Below, piece by piece: positions 42,740-52,713 of a DNA stretch of 64,000 nucleotides. The position numbers and the translations under genes were made by a program. The first letter of the stretch is position 1; every line of letters starts with the position of its first letter. Source of the stretch: Lumbricus terrestris (lineage: Eukaryota; Annelida; Clitellata; Crassiclitellata; Lumbricidae); the NCBI GenBank assembly GCA_949752735.1, contig OX457037.1, positions 14,149,932-14,213,931 of the forward strand, in the 5' to 3' direction. The notes beneath the pieces are model-generated. The model saw nothing but the letters and a program-made list of their open reading frames with translations, had not been told where the DNA came from and did not search any database.

Positions 42740-43560
42740 ACTTTACTTGTCATAGTGAGCAATTTTGTTAAGATGATAGCTTAAAATGCTATTATTAGGC
42801 TACCTAGTGCAAATTAAGAAATGCTAACACTCTGAAGGGGATATTTAGTGAAGTCTTAATCTACGTCTCTGAGCACTGAACCAAGAGTAATTTTGCCAAG
42901 ATGACATCTTAAAGTGCTACCCAGTAGCGGCGCTAGGGGGGGGGTTATGGGGGCTAAGCCTCCAAAAGGCCATCCATTTTTTTCCATGTAAAAATAAATT
43001 ATTTGCACGATTAAACCTTTTAGCCCCCCAAAATAACCGTAAAGGTACGCACGAGGTTTGGAGGTTTAACAGACAGTTCGGCGGATTATGAAAAAGGACC
43101 ATTTTCGAAGATTTCGATCAAATGACTTTTTTAAAAAGGTCGTAAGAAATTTTGACGGCCAAAATGGAAATTTTCTTCGCGTTTTGGTTGATGACTAAAA
43201 AAAGAAAAAGAAAAAGGTCGTCAGAAATTTTGGCGACTGAAAACTGGAAAAAAACTTTTCCCGAAAATCCAGCCCCCAAAGCGAAAATCCTGGCGCCGCC
43301 ACTGGTGCTACCGTTACAGTGGGCAAATATAAAAATTAAACAATGGGAAGGGACATTTGTTGATGTCTTAAACCACGTCTAGGAGCACTGAAATCATAAA
43401 TAACCTTGTTAAAGTGACAGCTTAAAATGTTGCAGTTACAGTGTGAAAACATTGTTAGCAATTGGGAGGCAACACTATGAAGTCTTAAACCACGCCTATC
43501 AGCACGGAAATGAACAATTTCACATGAATGGCAGCTTAAAATGCTACCATTGCAGTGTAA
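42740..43560. repeat. Minisatellite, about 118-121-bp unit, 3-4 copies
   Basis: AGTCTTAAACCACG-type words occur near 42852, 43364 and 43481, and GACAGCTTAAAATG-type words near 42775, 42900, 43418 and 43520. After subtracting the nested MITE and its duplication the spacing is 121 and 117 bp. A single unit-like piece also occurs at 16700-16765. Confidence 0.75.
42922..43304. mobile_element. hAT-type MITE nested in the hAT minisatellite
   Basis: Ends CAGTAGCGGCGCTAGG and, reverse complemented, CAGTGGCGGCGCCAGG, with a perfect 8-bp duplication, GTGCTACC (42914-42921 and 43305-43312). 383 bp; no coding region. Confidence 0.92.
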
Positions 43561-43874
43561 ATTTTTCTTTAATTCGAGAATTGGGAGTGTTCACATATTC
43601 CTTTTCATACCCCTCCCTCTGCTGAATAGACTTATGACATTTCAACTTCCTACTACTGAATCGGTTGCTCTCAGAATCGCATGGCCAGGAAACTTCACAG
43701 AATTTCCAAAAGCAGTTTCGAATTATGAAGTGAAAATGCATGAAATCGACAATGGTATCAAAATTCAGTGAATGGGGAGGGTAACTCAATCGATTTTGCT
43801 GTTGGGGTCGTCACAACGTTTGAAATGTGACCAAGGGGTCGCCGCACTAAAAAGGTTGAGAACCGCTGCCTTAA

Positions 43875-44516
43875 CCCGTCGGAGGTGAGGTGGGGTATGA
43901 CATACCGCAGAGGCATTCTGCTTTAAACTTCTAGCCGAAAACGTGGAGCCAGCTCAAATAATTTTTTCTACATCTGTGAATATGAATTACGAACACTTTA
44001 CCACAATTTCAGGTATTTTGAACGAACAATTTTTTTAATTTTGGCGCATATTTAAGGAAAATTGTATTTTTCGTATTTAATTTATTAAACATGTTGATTT
44101 TATGGGTCATTCATTTAGCATGCGAGTATGCCTTGAACACGCCAATACTGTGTTGATACATGTCATTGAGAAAGCTACTGAAACGACGACTAAAAACATT
44201 TTAATTTGTATAAAAATAAGTATGGCTATTCTTGCATTAATAATGTTGCGCAAACGGACTCAAACTTGCACGGGCTAAGTACACATTGGATGGGTTCACC
44301 TTCTGGCCATCTAATAAGGATTGAAAACAGATTACTTGTTCGTGATAATCGCTTGTTTAGTTGATAATTGACCATAAAAGAATAGTTTAACTCAAGTTAA
44401 TGTTTACCATTTGATATCGCGACTTGAAAATAAAAAGATGTATTGGGGTATGTCATACCCCCACCTCACCTCTGGCGTTACAATTTGCCACCTCACCTCC
44501 GAAGGGTTAAGAATGC
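43875..44516. mobile_element. piggyBac-type MITE, copy 1
   Basis: Flanked by TTAA on both sides (43871-43874 and 44517-44520). Ends CCCGTCGGAGGTGAGGTGG and CCACCTCACCTCCGAAGGG; a second internal inverted pair, GGGGTATGACATACC and GGTATGTCATACCCC, follows. The TTAA target and CCC start fit piggyBac. No transposase. The 8-bp duplication of the hAT element at 42334-43868 overlaps its left TTAA, so that hAT landed on the very tip of this MITE. Confidence 0.88.
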
Positions 44517-44520
44517 GACA

Positions 44521-45000
44521 ACTCTATGTTCGCGCACGTGCTGACTGTAATAGCCTAATGACAGTACAAATGGCTGTCAATACTGTTCTTTTATATCTAC
44601 TATCGTATATTCACTAAGATCAACACAGAACCTTTTTCTCGCCACAACCACATTACCCAAGACATATTGTAGGCTATTCCAGTTTCCATTAAGTCGTATA
44701 GCAAATTATCAAAACTCATTTTGCACGTAATTAAGTCGCAATGCGTAATAAAGACTTGGTCACACACACTGCGAAACTTTAGGCAATGTGTCATTAAAGT
44801 TAGTCTGCATCAGGCTTTAGGCTACATTCGACTCAATCATATCAAGGATTTATTTGTTGTTCCGTGTTTGACAATCGTATTAAGGTGAAGAGGACTCAGG
44901 AGAGAGATGACGAAGCACCCCAAAATAGCGTCTTACGTTCCCCAACGATTTCACACACGATAACCAATAACAGAATCGTCAAAATTCATAGCCTACTAAC
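44521..45000. other. Intronic sequence before the CUB exon
   Basis: No transposon end or further exon was recognised between the piggyBac MITE and the donor of the 45001-45188 exon. Confidence 0.5.
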
Positions 45001-45188
45001 TGTCACGAAATCGTAGCCGTATTCAACGTCGAAAGATTTAAAGATGAACGATATTGAACTTGGACGTCCCGTCAAAGTGTAAATGCTGTAATTGCAGTCG
45101 AGATCGTCGTAGTAATTGCCAGGGTAGTTGGGAGAACTGATGACTCCGGATGTATCGTTGTAGGAGGCGTCACCGCAGGATGAAGCGC
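45001..45188 (-). CDS. CUB domain exon, first half
   Basis: Minus-strand exon of 188 nt, acceptor ...CGGTTTAG, donor GTTAGT; phases 1 to 0. The translation begins GASSCGDASYNDTSG, continues VISSPNYPGNYYDDLDC and ends FKSFDVEYGYDFVT. This is a textbook CUB first half: first Cys, G-V-ISSPNYPGNY, C-Y-I after the second Cys, and an F-x-FDVE-x-x-YDF strand with the acidic residues used for calcium in cbCUB domains. It has no frameshift or stop. The matching second half is 15.3 kb away at 29545-29710. It lies just downstream (in gene direction) of the transposon-split exon remnant at about 45320-48850. Confidence 0.9.
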
Positions 45189-45319
45189 CTAAACCGTTTA
45201 AAAATTAAGATTAAACTATTATACATCATCAGTTATTGGGTCATAAATAACTTACAATGCAACATCTCGATCGATTTCTGTGAGCCATGAGGCAATTAAA
45301 TACTATCGAACGCCTTAAC

Positions 45320-45437
45320 TTCGACAGTGACATTGTATGCTAAATGAGACGGAATCCAGTTATGACACTAGAGCCGTCGGCCAATATTTGACGCGAGGAA
45401 TCCAAACTATAATTGCGCGCAGTCTCATATAATACTC
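45320..45437 (-). pseudogene. 3' part of a broken CUB second-half exon
   Basis: On the minus strand one frame reads SLDSSRQILADGSSVITGF then RLI and a stop. The LADGSSVITGFRL portion resembles the last strands of a CUB domain (compare FRTDSSTVSSGFSLTY in the exon at 29545). The stop falls where a Tyr is expected and no good donor follows at the family position. It ends exactly at the target duplication of the hAT element that starts at 45438, so the rest of the exon should continue at 48525. Inference: exon disabled by the insertion or already decaying. Confidence 0.45.
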
Positions 45438-45659
45438 CAGGGGTTCTCAACCGGTGTGTCGAGACACACTGGTGTGTCGCGACTTGACCGGAGGTGTGTC
45501 GCGTAAAAGTGGTGTGTCGCGAAGAATTGGTTTGTCGCGAATTACTAATAATGATAATAAATTATCTTCGTTTCTTTTTCAAGCTGACACAGCCTATGAT
45601 TACATGAAATAATCCTAAATAACATCAGTCTACTAAATTCTCGCAGCAGAAGAATCGTG

Positions 45660-46255
45660 TGCTATCCAGTGATGTCACTGATTTCCCTAATCTGAAAACT
45701 TCTCTATCAGAAGCCGCAGATAGTGACGAAGCAGACGATAAGGTGACAGTCACCATGCTTGCACTTGTGTGGAACATTTGGATATTCTGTCATTGAATTT
45801 CAGAAGATACTTTCCATCCTCTTCAGATGCTGATATTAAGAAGACAAGGTGGATGTTGAACCCATTCAACAAAACATCAATGACGCAGATTTGAACAACG
45901 ATAAGGAAGCCCTAAGTCTTGTTGAGCTTTTTCAAGTTTTTTTGTTGATTCCAGAATGAAGGACATGTAGGCCTATAAGCATTTATCAAGAACTCAGTTC
46001 TGGGCAAAGACGTACTAGGAAGAACATTACAAATCACTTGCAAGCAAAGCCACAAAGGAGCTGGTTTCCTTTCATAACTCCTACTTATCTGAACAGGGCT
46101 TTTCTCAGGTGATCAAAATAAAAAGAAGAAGAATCGAAACAAACTTGTCGGAGGTGCCCTCTCAGCATGCTTACGAATTGCACTTACAAAAACTGTGGAA
46201 CCGCGTTTTAATAATTATGATCCAAAGAAAAATCCAAGAACAAAGATCCCATTAA
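45660..46255 (+). pseudogene. hAT A transposase C-terminal remnant, copy 2
   Basis: Collinear with 21913-22500: TDFPNLKTSLSEAADSDEAD, the NFRRYFPSSSD segment and the late LTKTVEPRFNNYDPKK segment are recognisable in shifting frames. It has several frameshifts and stops of its own, including changes not in copy 1. Related to ZBED5/Charlie-type transposases. Confidence 0.6.
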
Positions 46256-46579
46256 CTGTTAGGACTACATGATGATGGTGCTCTACCCGAAGGCAGGTTC
46301 ATTGGCTTTACGCCCCTGGGAATGAGATGAGTGAGGTAGTTTCCCCGTTGCCTTCCCAACAGACTGTGATGGGTAAGCAACTTGCCCAAGGTCGCTCCGC
46401 AGGAGCTTGCGCCCCTGCGTCCCACACGTGCTAGCCCGAGATATCTAAATCTCTGAATGTCAACTCCCAGCCAGTGGCGTAGCAATAGGTAGTGCAGCTT
46501 GTGCAGTGCACAAGGGCCCACGGCTGTTGAGGGCCCCCGGCGATCAGAGCCAATTTTTTATTTTGATAATTATTCATAA

Positions 46580-46680
46580 TGTGTTTGTTCATTCATTCAT
46601 TCATTCATTCATTCATTCATTCATTCATAGCATTTATATAGCGCCCCTTCAAGAAACTACTCAGAGGCGCGTTTATATGA
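46580..46680 (-). mobile_element. Non-LTR 3' end with (CATT)n tail
   Basis: An (ATTC)n run is followed by TAGCATTTATATAGCGCCCC then TTCAAGAAACTACTCAGAGG. This is the reverse complement of the 3' end of the element at 38837 (CTCTGAGTAG...GGGGCGCTATATAAA) followed by an (AATG)n tail. Confidence 0.75.
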
Positions 46681-47252
46681 CGGTGGCGCTGCAGTGGATT
46701 GTGCAGACTGCACTAGCCTACCACTAGGTGTCCCTGGTGGTCAGAGTCAAGTTTTTGCATTCAGAATATTCAGAATGTTATTAAGTCTACATTGTACTGT
46801 AGTGATCAGTTTAATCGGCGCTAAAGTGGTGGTGGATATCGACAACAAGCAGAGAAGCGCTTCGAAAACTATGGTGGTATACCAGCTGCATTACGAAAGG
46901 ATTTAGGAACGAAGGCATCTCAATTATTTTTGGGCTAGGGAATTCGTCCTGGTGAACATTTTTTCATTTCGGAATTTTTCCCCTACTTTTAGACTTATCG
47001 AGGCAACCGAGACTTGAGTCACTTCACATTATACCAATTTATTATAGACTTTTATAGTCCTATTGTTTCTTGTTTAGTCAACTAACCCAACTGTTTGGCA
47101 GAATTTGGATGTGGATGGCAATTAAATTTTTATACTTGAACAGATGAAACAGTGTTTTTTGATAAATTGTGTCAAGTACTAAAATTGAATTTTCTCTAGA
47201 AGCCTGAAGAAATAGAAAATAATTAGAAAGACTAACGGAAGAAAATAATTAA

Positions 47253-47895
47253 CCCTTTGGAGGTGAGGTGACGATTTGTAACGCCAGAGGTGAGGTGGGG
47301 TCTGACAAACCCCAATACATATTTTTTTTCAAGCCGCGATATCAAATGGAAAATACTAAGTTGAGTTAAACTATTCTTCTATGATCAATAATCAACTAAA
47401 CAGACGATTACCACGAACAAATATCTGTTTTCAATCCTTATTAGATGGCTAGAAGGTGAACCCATCCAATGTGTACTTAACCCATGCAAGTTTGGGTCCT
47501 CATGTGCAACATTATCAAGTGCACGAATAATCATAATAATTATATAGCCTATACTCTTAATACAACATAAAATGTTTTAGCCATCATTGTCGTCAGCCTT
47601 CTCAATGCCAACACAGAATTGACGTGTTCAAGGCACACTCGCATTGCAAATCATGGCTCATAAAATCAACATGTATAATTTTTTTCTACGAAAAAATGCA
47701 ATTTCCTTTAAATATGCAACAAAATAAAAAAACCTGTTCGTTCAAATTACCTGAAATTGTGGTAAAGTGTCCGTAGGCCTATTTCATATTCACAAAGGTA
47801 GAAAAAAATAATTAGAACTGGCTCCATGTTTTCCGCTAAAAATTGAAAGTAGAATGCCTCTGGGGTGTGTCACACCCCACCTCACCTCCAACGGG
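47253..47895. mobile_element. piggyBac-type MITE, copy 2
   Basis: TTAA flanks (47249-47252 and 47896-47899). Ends CCCTTTGGAGGTGAGGTG and CACCTCACCTCCAACGGG. It matches copy 1 (43875) in reverse orientation, including the inner GTGAGGTGGGGTCTGACA block and the ACACATTGGATGGGTTCACC-type middle. No coding region. Confidence 0.88.
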
Positions 47896-48510
47896 TTAAA
47901 ATTGCAATGAGTTAATTTTTTATTTAATTTCGGGTTCGAAATAATGCAAATAGAGTCTATATCAAAAAAGAGCCAGGCGTTTTGGACAGCCTTTTTGTTT
48001 GAAATCGAGGAGGTTCAAGTAATGAAGGGCCCACCACCGAAGCCCTGCACAAGGGCCCCCCAAAACCTTGCTACGCCACTGCTCCCAGCCCGAGGCTTGA
48101 ACCGCAGTCCGTTGCAACCAACAGACGAATGCCGCTCTCGCTTACCAGTGTAGCTAACTAGGCTAATAGAAATATGCAATTCAATAAACTAGGACTACAA
48201 GGCCTTAGTAATTGGGTGACTAAATTGACGCTGAGTTGCAGAAACGACTATAGATTGAGATCATAAAAATAATTTAGACTTTTAGAATCATAAAAATCGG
48301 AAAGAAATTCAATGTAATTATTTTCATTTATTAAGAAAGTCAGAAGTCTAGCATTTTAGAAGGATAAATAGATTTGAGAGCAAATATGAATTAAATAGGC
48401 ATGTTTAACTTTGACACTTTTTTATATTTTTACGACATTTACATATGACTTATTGAATGGTGTGTCGCCAACTTTGATAGCAAGTTTAAGTGTGTCGCGG
48501 GACGAAAAAG

Positions 48511-48844
48511 GTTGAGAACCCCTGTCATACTCCACATTTCACACACTCTCATTGCGCATTAGTCTGACTTCCTCGTATCAGCGACGGACCAGATCTACAT
48601 CGTGGCCACTGCCGCCGCCAATAGAGTTGGTGTCTCCACTGCATGAGACGCAAGTGCCGCCTTGTCGCCCAAAAAAGGTTGAGAACCCCTGTCATACTCC
48701 ACATTTCACACACTCTCATTGCGCATTAGTCTGACTTCCTCGTATCAGCGACGGACCAGATCTACATCGTGGCCACTGCCGCCGCCAATAGAGTTGGTGT
48801 CTCCACTGCATGAGACGCAAGTGCCGCCTTGTCGCCCAACTCCG
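48511..48844. repeat. Tandem duplication, 167-bp unit, spanning a transposon end
   Basis: GTTGAGAACCCCTGTCATAC starts at 48511 and again at 48678; the two units look identical through TTGTCGCCCAA. Each contains 14 bp of the hAT A right end, the target duplication and the adjacent host sequence, so the duplication happened after the insertion. Confidence 0.93.
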
Positions 48845-48850
48845 TATTCC
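48684..48850 (-). pseudogene. 5' part of a broken CUB second-half exon
   Basis: The minus strand reads GTCVSCSGDTNSIGGG and further to HDVDLVRR before a stop. The VSC start resembles the VSC and IRC starts of the two intact second-half exons, but the expected acceptor AG is not visible and stops follow. The position is right: it lies upstream, in gene direction, of the first-half exon at 45001-45188, on the far side of the hAT element from the remnant at 45320-45437. The segment is also tandemly duplicated (see 48511-48844). The homology is weak and rests on position plus short motifs. Confidence 0.33.
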
Positions 48851-49385
48851 TAAGCATATTTGCGTGCTTTTACTTGGTAAATATTTTGTGAGTCTTTAAA
48901 AATATAATAATGTTGTACATGTAAATGTGCAACACAAGAATTTCCGCTAAGGTGACAATGCGTGCAATGCTGCAATGTTGTGCATTTTGTTCTTTAAAAA
49001 TGCTTTATTCTTCACTTCGCTGAACCTTCCAAGGGTGGTTCTTTATTCGCATAAACACGTACTTTTTTGATAAAATTGCTTAAACAGCTAAATTTGTGCA
49101 CGTCTTCATCAAGTAACATTCACCTGAGCAATGATAAACAACTTAAATGAATACTTCACTCTCAAATTCTGTCTGGATGATTGCAGATGTTTAGACTGGA
49201 CCTGTTCCCGAGGATTTATTTTTGGAGTACCCGGTATCCATAAACTGTTTTGTAAATGCACCTTTGGTGCAATCTTTTGCTATGGAGGTTCCTCTGAATG
49301 ATTTCTCTCTCATCCTCATGAAAACTGATTCACCAACATTCCAACATACAATAGTAATAATTTTTACTGCTACAGGCGATGAGCT
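48851..49385. other. Intronic sequence, nothing recognised
   Basis: AT-rich; no exon or transposon end recognised. Confidence 0.45.
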
Positions 49386-49775
49386 AGGACTTCATCTCTG
49401 ATATAATATCTGAAGATCTTCCTGGACTTGCTCTTAGTGGTGAAAGAGTATCCAATGACTCCACGAAACTGATGATTATTTTCTGCCCTGGAAGTAGTAG
49501 TTCTGCCATTAAATTTTAAGGTCTTCTACCTAGAGGATTCACTGGGAAGTTAGATGAATTCTTGGCAACACTGGTGTCGATTTCCTCTCAGGCCAGTTTC
49601 TAATCACTTAGTACAACATGTTTATTATGTAGTTGTATAATATGTTTATTGAATTGCATATTTCTATTTGTCTTGATTGTACTTGCATTAATTATTCTGT
49701 TCTTGTCCATTGTTCCCGCAGTGCGTTTGCAGGCGGTTCAATAAAGTATATACTTACTTACTTACTTACTTACAA
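49386..49775 (+). mobile_element. Probable non-LTR retrotransposon 3' UTR with (TTAC)n tail
   Basis: A GGCGGTTCAATAAAGTATAT end is followed by ACTTACTTACTTACTTAC. An AATAAA-like signal directly before a short tandem tail is typical of CR1/L2-type 3' ends. No RT-coding sequence was recognised upstream. Confidence 0.45.
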
Positions 49776-50520
49776 AGTCCTTGCTCGACTGTCCAATTCA
49801 CATAGAAAACAGCAGTATTTTGTATATCCAAGCTGCACAGTGCACACTCATCAAGAGAGCCAGTGCATTATTATGGGATCAGATGAGTATAGGTATCAAT
49901 TCTTTTGAACAGATCTCATTGTCAGTTCTGGGTGTAAATCCCGAGGCACGATAACCAGAGCCCCTTATCCAAGTTTATCTAGCCCAGAGTTTTACCTCCC
50001 TGGATTCTGTACTGGCAGATTGCAAAATAAACAAAATGGAGCCTGGCTTATAGCAGACTTGGTTTATATAATTACAATGCTGGTGAATAAGCAGATCTCA
50101 CTGATGTAATTTCAGTGTAGGCTACTTTGAGAAATTTTCAATTTTTTTTATTAGTATTAAATTTTTGACAGTTGTGATTATTTGCACTACTGCTAGATTC
50201 CACTCAAGCAGGCCATAATCGATAGACCTGCTGTTTATAATTTATGGGCGGCCCGCAGGAGGATTGTTACAGTTTTTAGAAAGAGCTTGAACATGCAAGG
50301 CAGAAAGTTATAAGAGCAAATTTATCTCTATAGAGATCTCTAAAGGTAGGTTACTGACTTTCACTGTCTGTATAATTCGTATACATTGGTGCATTCGTGC
50401 AAAGAAATTTGTTAAAAACCCAAAAGTAGTAGTTAAAAACATAGGTGCCAATATTCCAGGGGGGCAAGTGCCCCCTCTTGCCCTATGTGCGGGCGCCCAT
50501 GCTTCATGCCTCTCTCCCAA
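49776..50520. other. Unclassified intronic sequence
   Basis: No gene recognised. A short stretch near 50445-50510 (GGTGCCAATATTCCAGGGGG and GGGCGCCCATG) looks like a transposon end but no partner was found. Confidence 0.35.
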
Positions 50521-50690
50521 TATTCTCTTCAATCAGACAAGGTGGTCTAGCTGCTCCAAGATGTTAATGGTATGGACCCGCTGACCGGACCGGTTGAAGC
50601 TGGGCAACATGATGCGAGACAGATTCAGACAGAGAGTGGCGTCGGACCCCTACGGGCATTTAGCCCAAGGATTTTGATGATGATGATGAT
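50521..50690 (+). mobile_element. Probable non-LTR 3' end with (GAT)n tail
   Basis: GACCGGACCGGTTGAAGCTG, ATGCGAGACAGATTCAGACA and TAGCCCAAGGATTTTGATGA followed by GATGATGATG. The GC-rich 3' part with a trinucleotide tail resembles an RTE/L1-type 3' terminus. The TATG microsatellite starts directly after the tail. Confidence 0.4.
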
Positions 50691-50778
50691 GTATGTATGT
50701 ATGTATGTATGTATGTATGTATGTATGTATGTATGTATGTATGTATGTATGTATGTATGTATGTATGTATGTATGTAT
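50691..50778. repeat. (TATG)n microsatellite, first segment
   Basis: Uninterrupted TATG repeats, about 22 units, ending at the truncated 5' border of a non-LTR element. The same array resumes at 52604 and again at 56313. Confidence 0.95.
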
Positions 50779-52501
50779 GATTTTGTGTTCGAGCTTTGCT
50801 GCATTTTTTGTCAACAAAATTAACAATTTAAAATGTAAAATTGCTAGATGTACTTCTAAATTATTATGGAATGACCTGCTGCTTGACTCTAATTTCTCTG
50901 GATCTAGCTTCTCTGACTTGCCATCTGTCACCCACTTTGAAGTCTACAATCTTCTCAAAAGCATGGCTCCTAAATCACCCCAAATGGATTTCATACCAAC
51001 ATCACTTATACTTTCCTGCTCTGATGTTTTCTCTCATCTTATTGCACGCTTGGCCAATCTGTCTTTTGCTGAAGGGTGTTTTCCGTCATGCCTCAAATCT
51101 GCTCTAGTCACACCCTTGCTTAAAAAGCCTAACTTAGACGCCAGCAATCTTTCTAACTTCAGACCTATCTCCAATCTTAATAACATTTCTAAGATCTTGG
51201 AACGTCTCTTTCTCACTCGCATTAAGAAACACATCACTTCCTGTCCCAATTTCAGTCCATACCAGTCAGCTTACCGTGAAGGCTATTCCACTGAGACTGC
51301 CCTTGTCTCTACTCTTGATAACATATTCTCGTCTATTGACAATGGTAAAGCCTGCCTCTCAGTCTGTCTTGATCTCAGTGCAGCTTTTGACACTGTTGAC
51401 CATCAGCTACTTCTTTCAAGACTTGCAAATAGTTTCGGTGTCTCTGGGACAGCCTTAAACTGGTTAGCTTCTTACCTGCGTGACCGGAATCAGCAGATCG
51501 GCATTGGGACCGCTCGGTCTGAGCCTGCTGTTTGCACTGCTGGAGTTCCACAAGGATCTGTCCTTGGCCCCTTACTATTTACTGTCTTCACTTCCCCAAT
51601 CAGTCGCATTGCTAATCACTTTGGAATCCAATTACAGCAGTATGCGGATGATACCCAGCTCCATATTGCTTTATCACACACTGATCAGTCTGGTAAACTT
51701 AAATTTGAAGAGTGTCTTTCAGCTATGTATTCCTGGTTTTGTTTCAATGGTTTGGCCATAAATCCTGACAAGTCTGAGGCAATTTTGTTTGGGTCACGCC
51801 AGCGCCTGCGCTCTTTCCCTTCACTTTCTGATATCGACCTTGCCGGCACTGCTGTTCATCTATCAGATACTGTCAAAACACTTGGAGTAACCCTAGACAA
51901 CAAGCTCACATTTCGACCTCATATATCAAACATTTGTAAATCTTGTTTCTATCACATTCGGGCAATACGTCACATCAGGTCGGCCCTGACTATGGATATG
52001 TCTCAAACCATTGCCTGTTCTCTTGTCTCCTCTCGACTTGATTATGCTAACGCCCTTTTTGTCGGTCTCTCAATCACTGAGCTCAACAGACTGCAACACA
52101 TCCAAAATTCCTTAGCGTGTGTTGTGCTGCGTGTCCCAATACAAACTAGTTCCTCAGTCCTACTCCATCAGTTGCACTGGCTTCCTGTTCAGTACAGGAT
52201 AAAATTCAAATTGGCATGTCTGACCTACAAATCTCTCAGCACCAACGCACCTTCCTACCTTCAGTCACTACTAACTCCTTACATTCCTCCTCGTTGCTTG
52301 CGTTCATCGGGTAGGCCTACAAGTCTTTTATCTGAACCTCGATGCAAAACAGTTATGGGTTTGCGAGCATTCCATGCTTCTGCACCCAGGGAATGGAATC
52401 GGCTTCCGCTCTCTCTTCGTAGCTCAATTTCACTTCCTTCCTTCAAAAAGCGTCTAAAAACTTACTACTTCTCCTTGGCTTTCAAGCACATGGATCTCTA
52501 A
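50779..52501 (+). CDS. Non-LTR retrotransposon reverse transcriptase, open frame, 5'-truncated
   Basis: An uninterrupted frame of about 570 codons. It starts in the endonuclease-RT linker (FAAFFVNKINNLK), then LKSMAPKSPQMDFIPTSL, NFRPISNLNNISKILERLFL, SAYREGYSTETALVSTLDNI, CLDLSAAFDTVDHQLL (motif A), AGVPQGSVLGPLLFTVFTSP (motif B), LQQYADDTQLHIAL (motif C, catalytic Asp-Asp), WFCFNGLAINPDKSEAILFG, VKTLGVTLDNKLTFRPHISN, SRLDYANALFVGL and LHQLHWLPVQYRIKFKLACL, ending WNRLPLSLRSSISLPSFKKR and a stop at 52501. L2/CR1-like. The endonuclease and the start are missing, so it cannot be autonomous. The frame reads in from the microsatellite, so the first real codon is undefined. Confidence 0.9.
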
Positions 52502-52601
52502 CTGCATCTTCCTCTGGCGGCTGACTATCCGCGCCTCAGATTCACATTTCGGTGTGGCCTTGCGCGCGTTACAAATTTATTTAATAATAATAATAATAAT
52601 A

Positions 52602-52603
<2 letters not shown>
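52502..52603 (+). repeat. 3' UTR and (AAT)n tail of the non-LTR element
   Basis: A short 3' UTR (CAGATTCACATTTCGGTGTG, GCGCGTTACAAATTTATT) is followed by about eight AAT units, then directly by TATG repeats. The TATG on both sides shows insertion into a microsatellite. Confidence 0.85.
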
Positions 52604-52632
<29 letters not shown>

Positions 52633-52664
52633 TGTATGTATGTATGTATGTATGTATGTATGTA

Positions 52665-52713
<49 letters not shown>

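Larger units (their letters stand above)
42334..43868. mobile_element. hAT transposon (CAGCGGTTCTCAACC ends)
   Basis: Ends CAGCGGTTCTCAACCTGTGG and AAAGGTTGAGAACCGCTG, with a perfect 8-bp duplication, CCTTAACC (42326-42333 and 43869-43876). GGGGTCGC words lie inside both ends. The interior is an about 120-bp minisatellite (42740-43560), interrupted by a MITE at 42922-43304. No transposase was recognised. Confidence 0.93.
46472..48081. mobile_element. hAT-type element nested in the SINE
   Basis: Ends CAGTGGCGTAGCAATAGG and CCTTGCTACGCCACTG, with a perfect 8-bp duplication, CTCCCAGC (46464-46471 and 48082-48089). It carries a non-LTR 3' end (46580-46680) and a piggyBac-type MITE (47253-47895). 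GTGCACAAGGGCCCAC and CCCTGCACAAGGGCCCCC words pair at the subtermini. No transposase was recognised. Confidence 0.92.
46270..48189 (-). mobile_element. tRNA-derived SINE, copy 1, interrupted by a hAT element
   Basis: A 10-bp duplication, TAGGACTACA (46260-46269 and 48190-48199), flanks it, and copy 1 of hAT A has the site empty. On the minus strand the 5' part (about 48175-48082) reads GCCTAGTTAGCTACACTGGT then GGTTGCAACG and GGTTCAAGCCTCGGGC: an A-box-like TAGCTACACTGG and a B-box-like GGTTCAAGCC. The 3' body lies at 46471-46270 and ends in a short CATCAT run. It is split by the hAT element at 46472-48081. Intact copy: 60294-60576. Confidence 0.88.
45438..48524 (+). mobile_element. hAT transposon A, copy 2, host of a nested insertion
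   Basis: Ends CAGGGGTTCTCAACCGGTGT and AAAGGTTGAGAACCCCTG, with 8-bp duplications TAATACTC (45430-45437) and TCATACTC (48525-48532, one mismatch). Without the SINE block (46270-48199) it is about 1.16 kb and collinear with copy 1 at 20461-22832. It carries a decayed transposase C-terminus at about 45660-46250. It appears to have landed in a CUB exon. Confidence 0.92.

Noticed and set aside
46270..48189. A genuine tRNA gene in the SINE head
   Set aside because: Only the promoter boxes are tRNA-like; the arms do not form a full cloverleaf by eye, and the unit is repeated with a non-tRNA body and TSDs.
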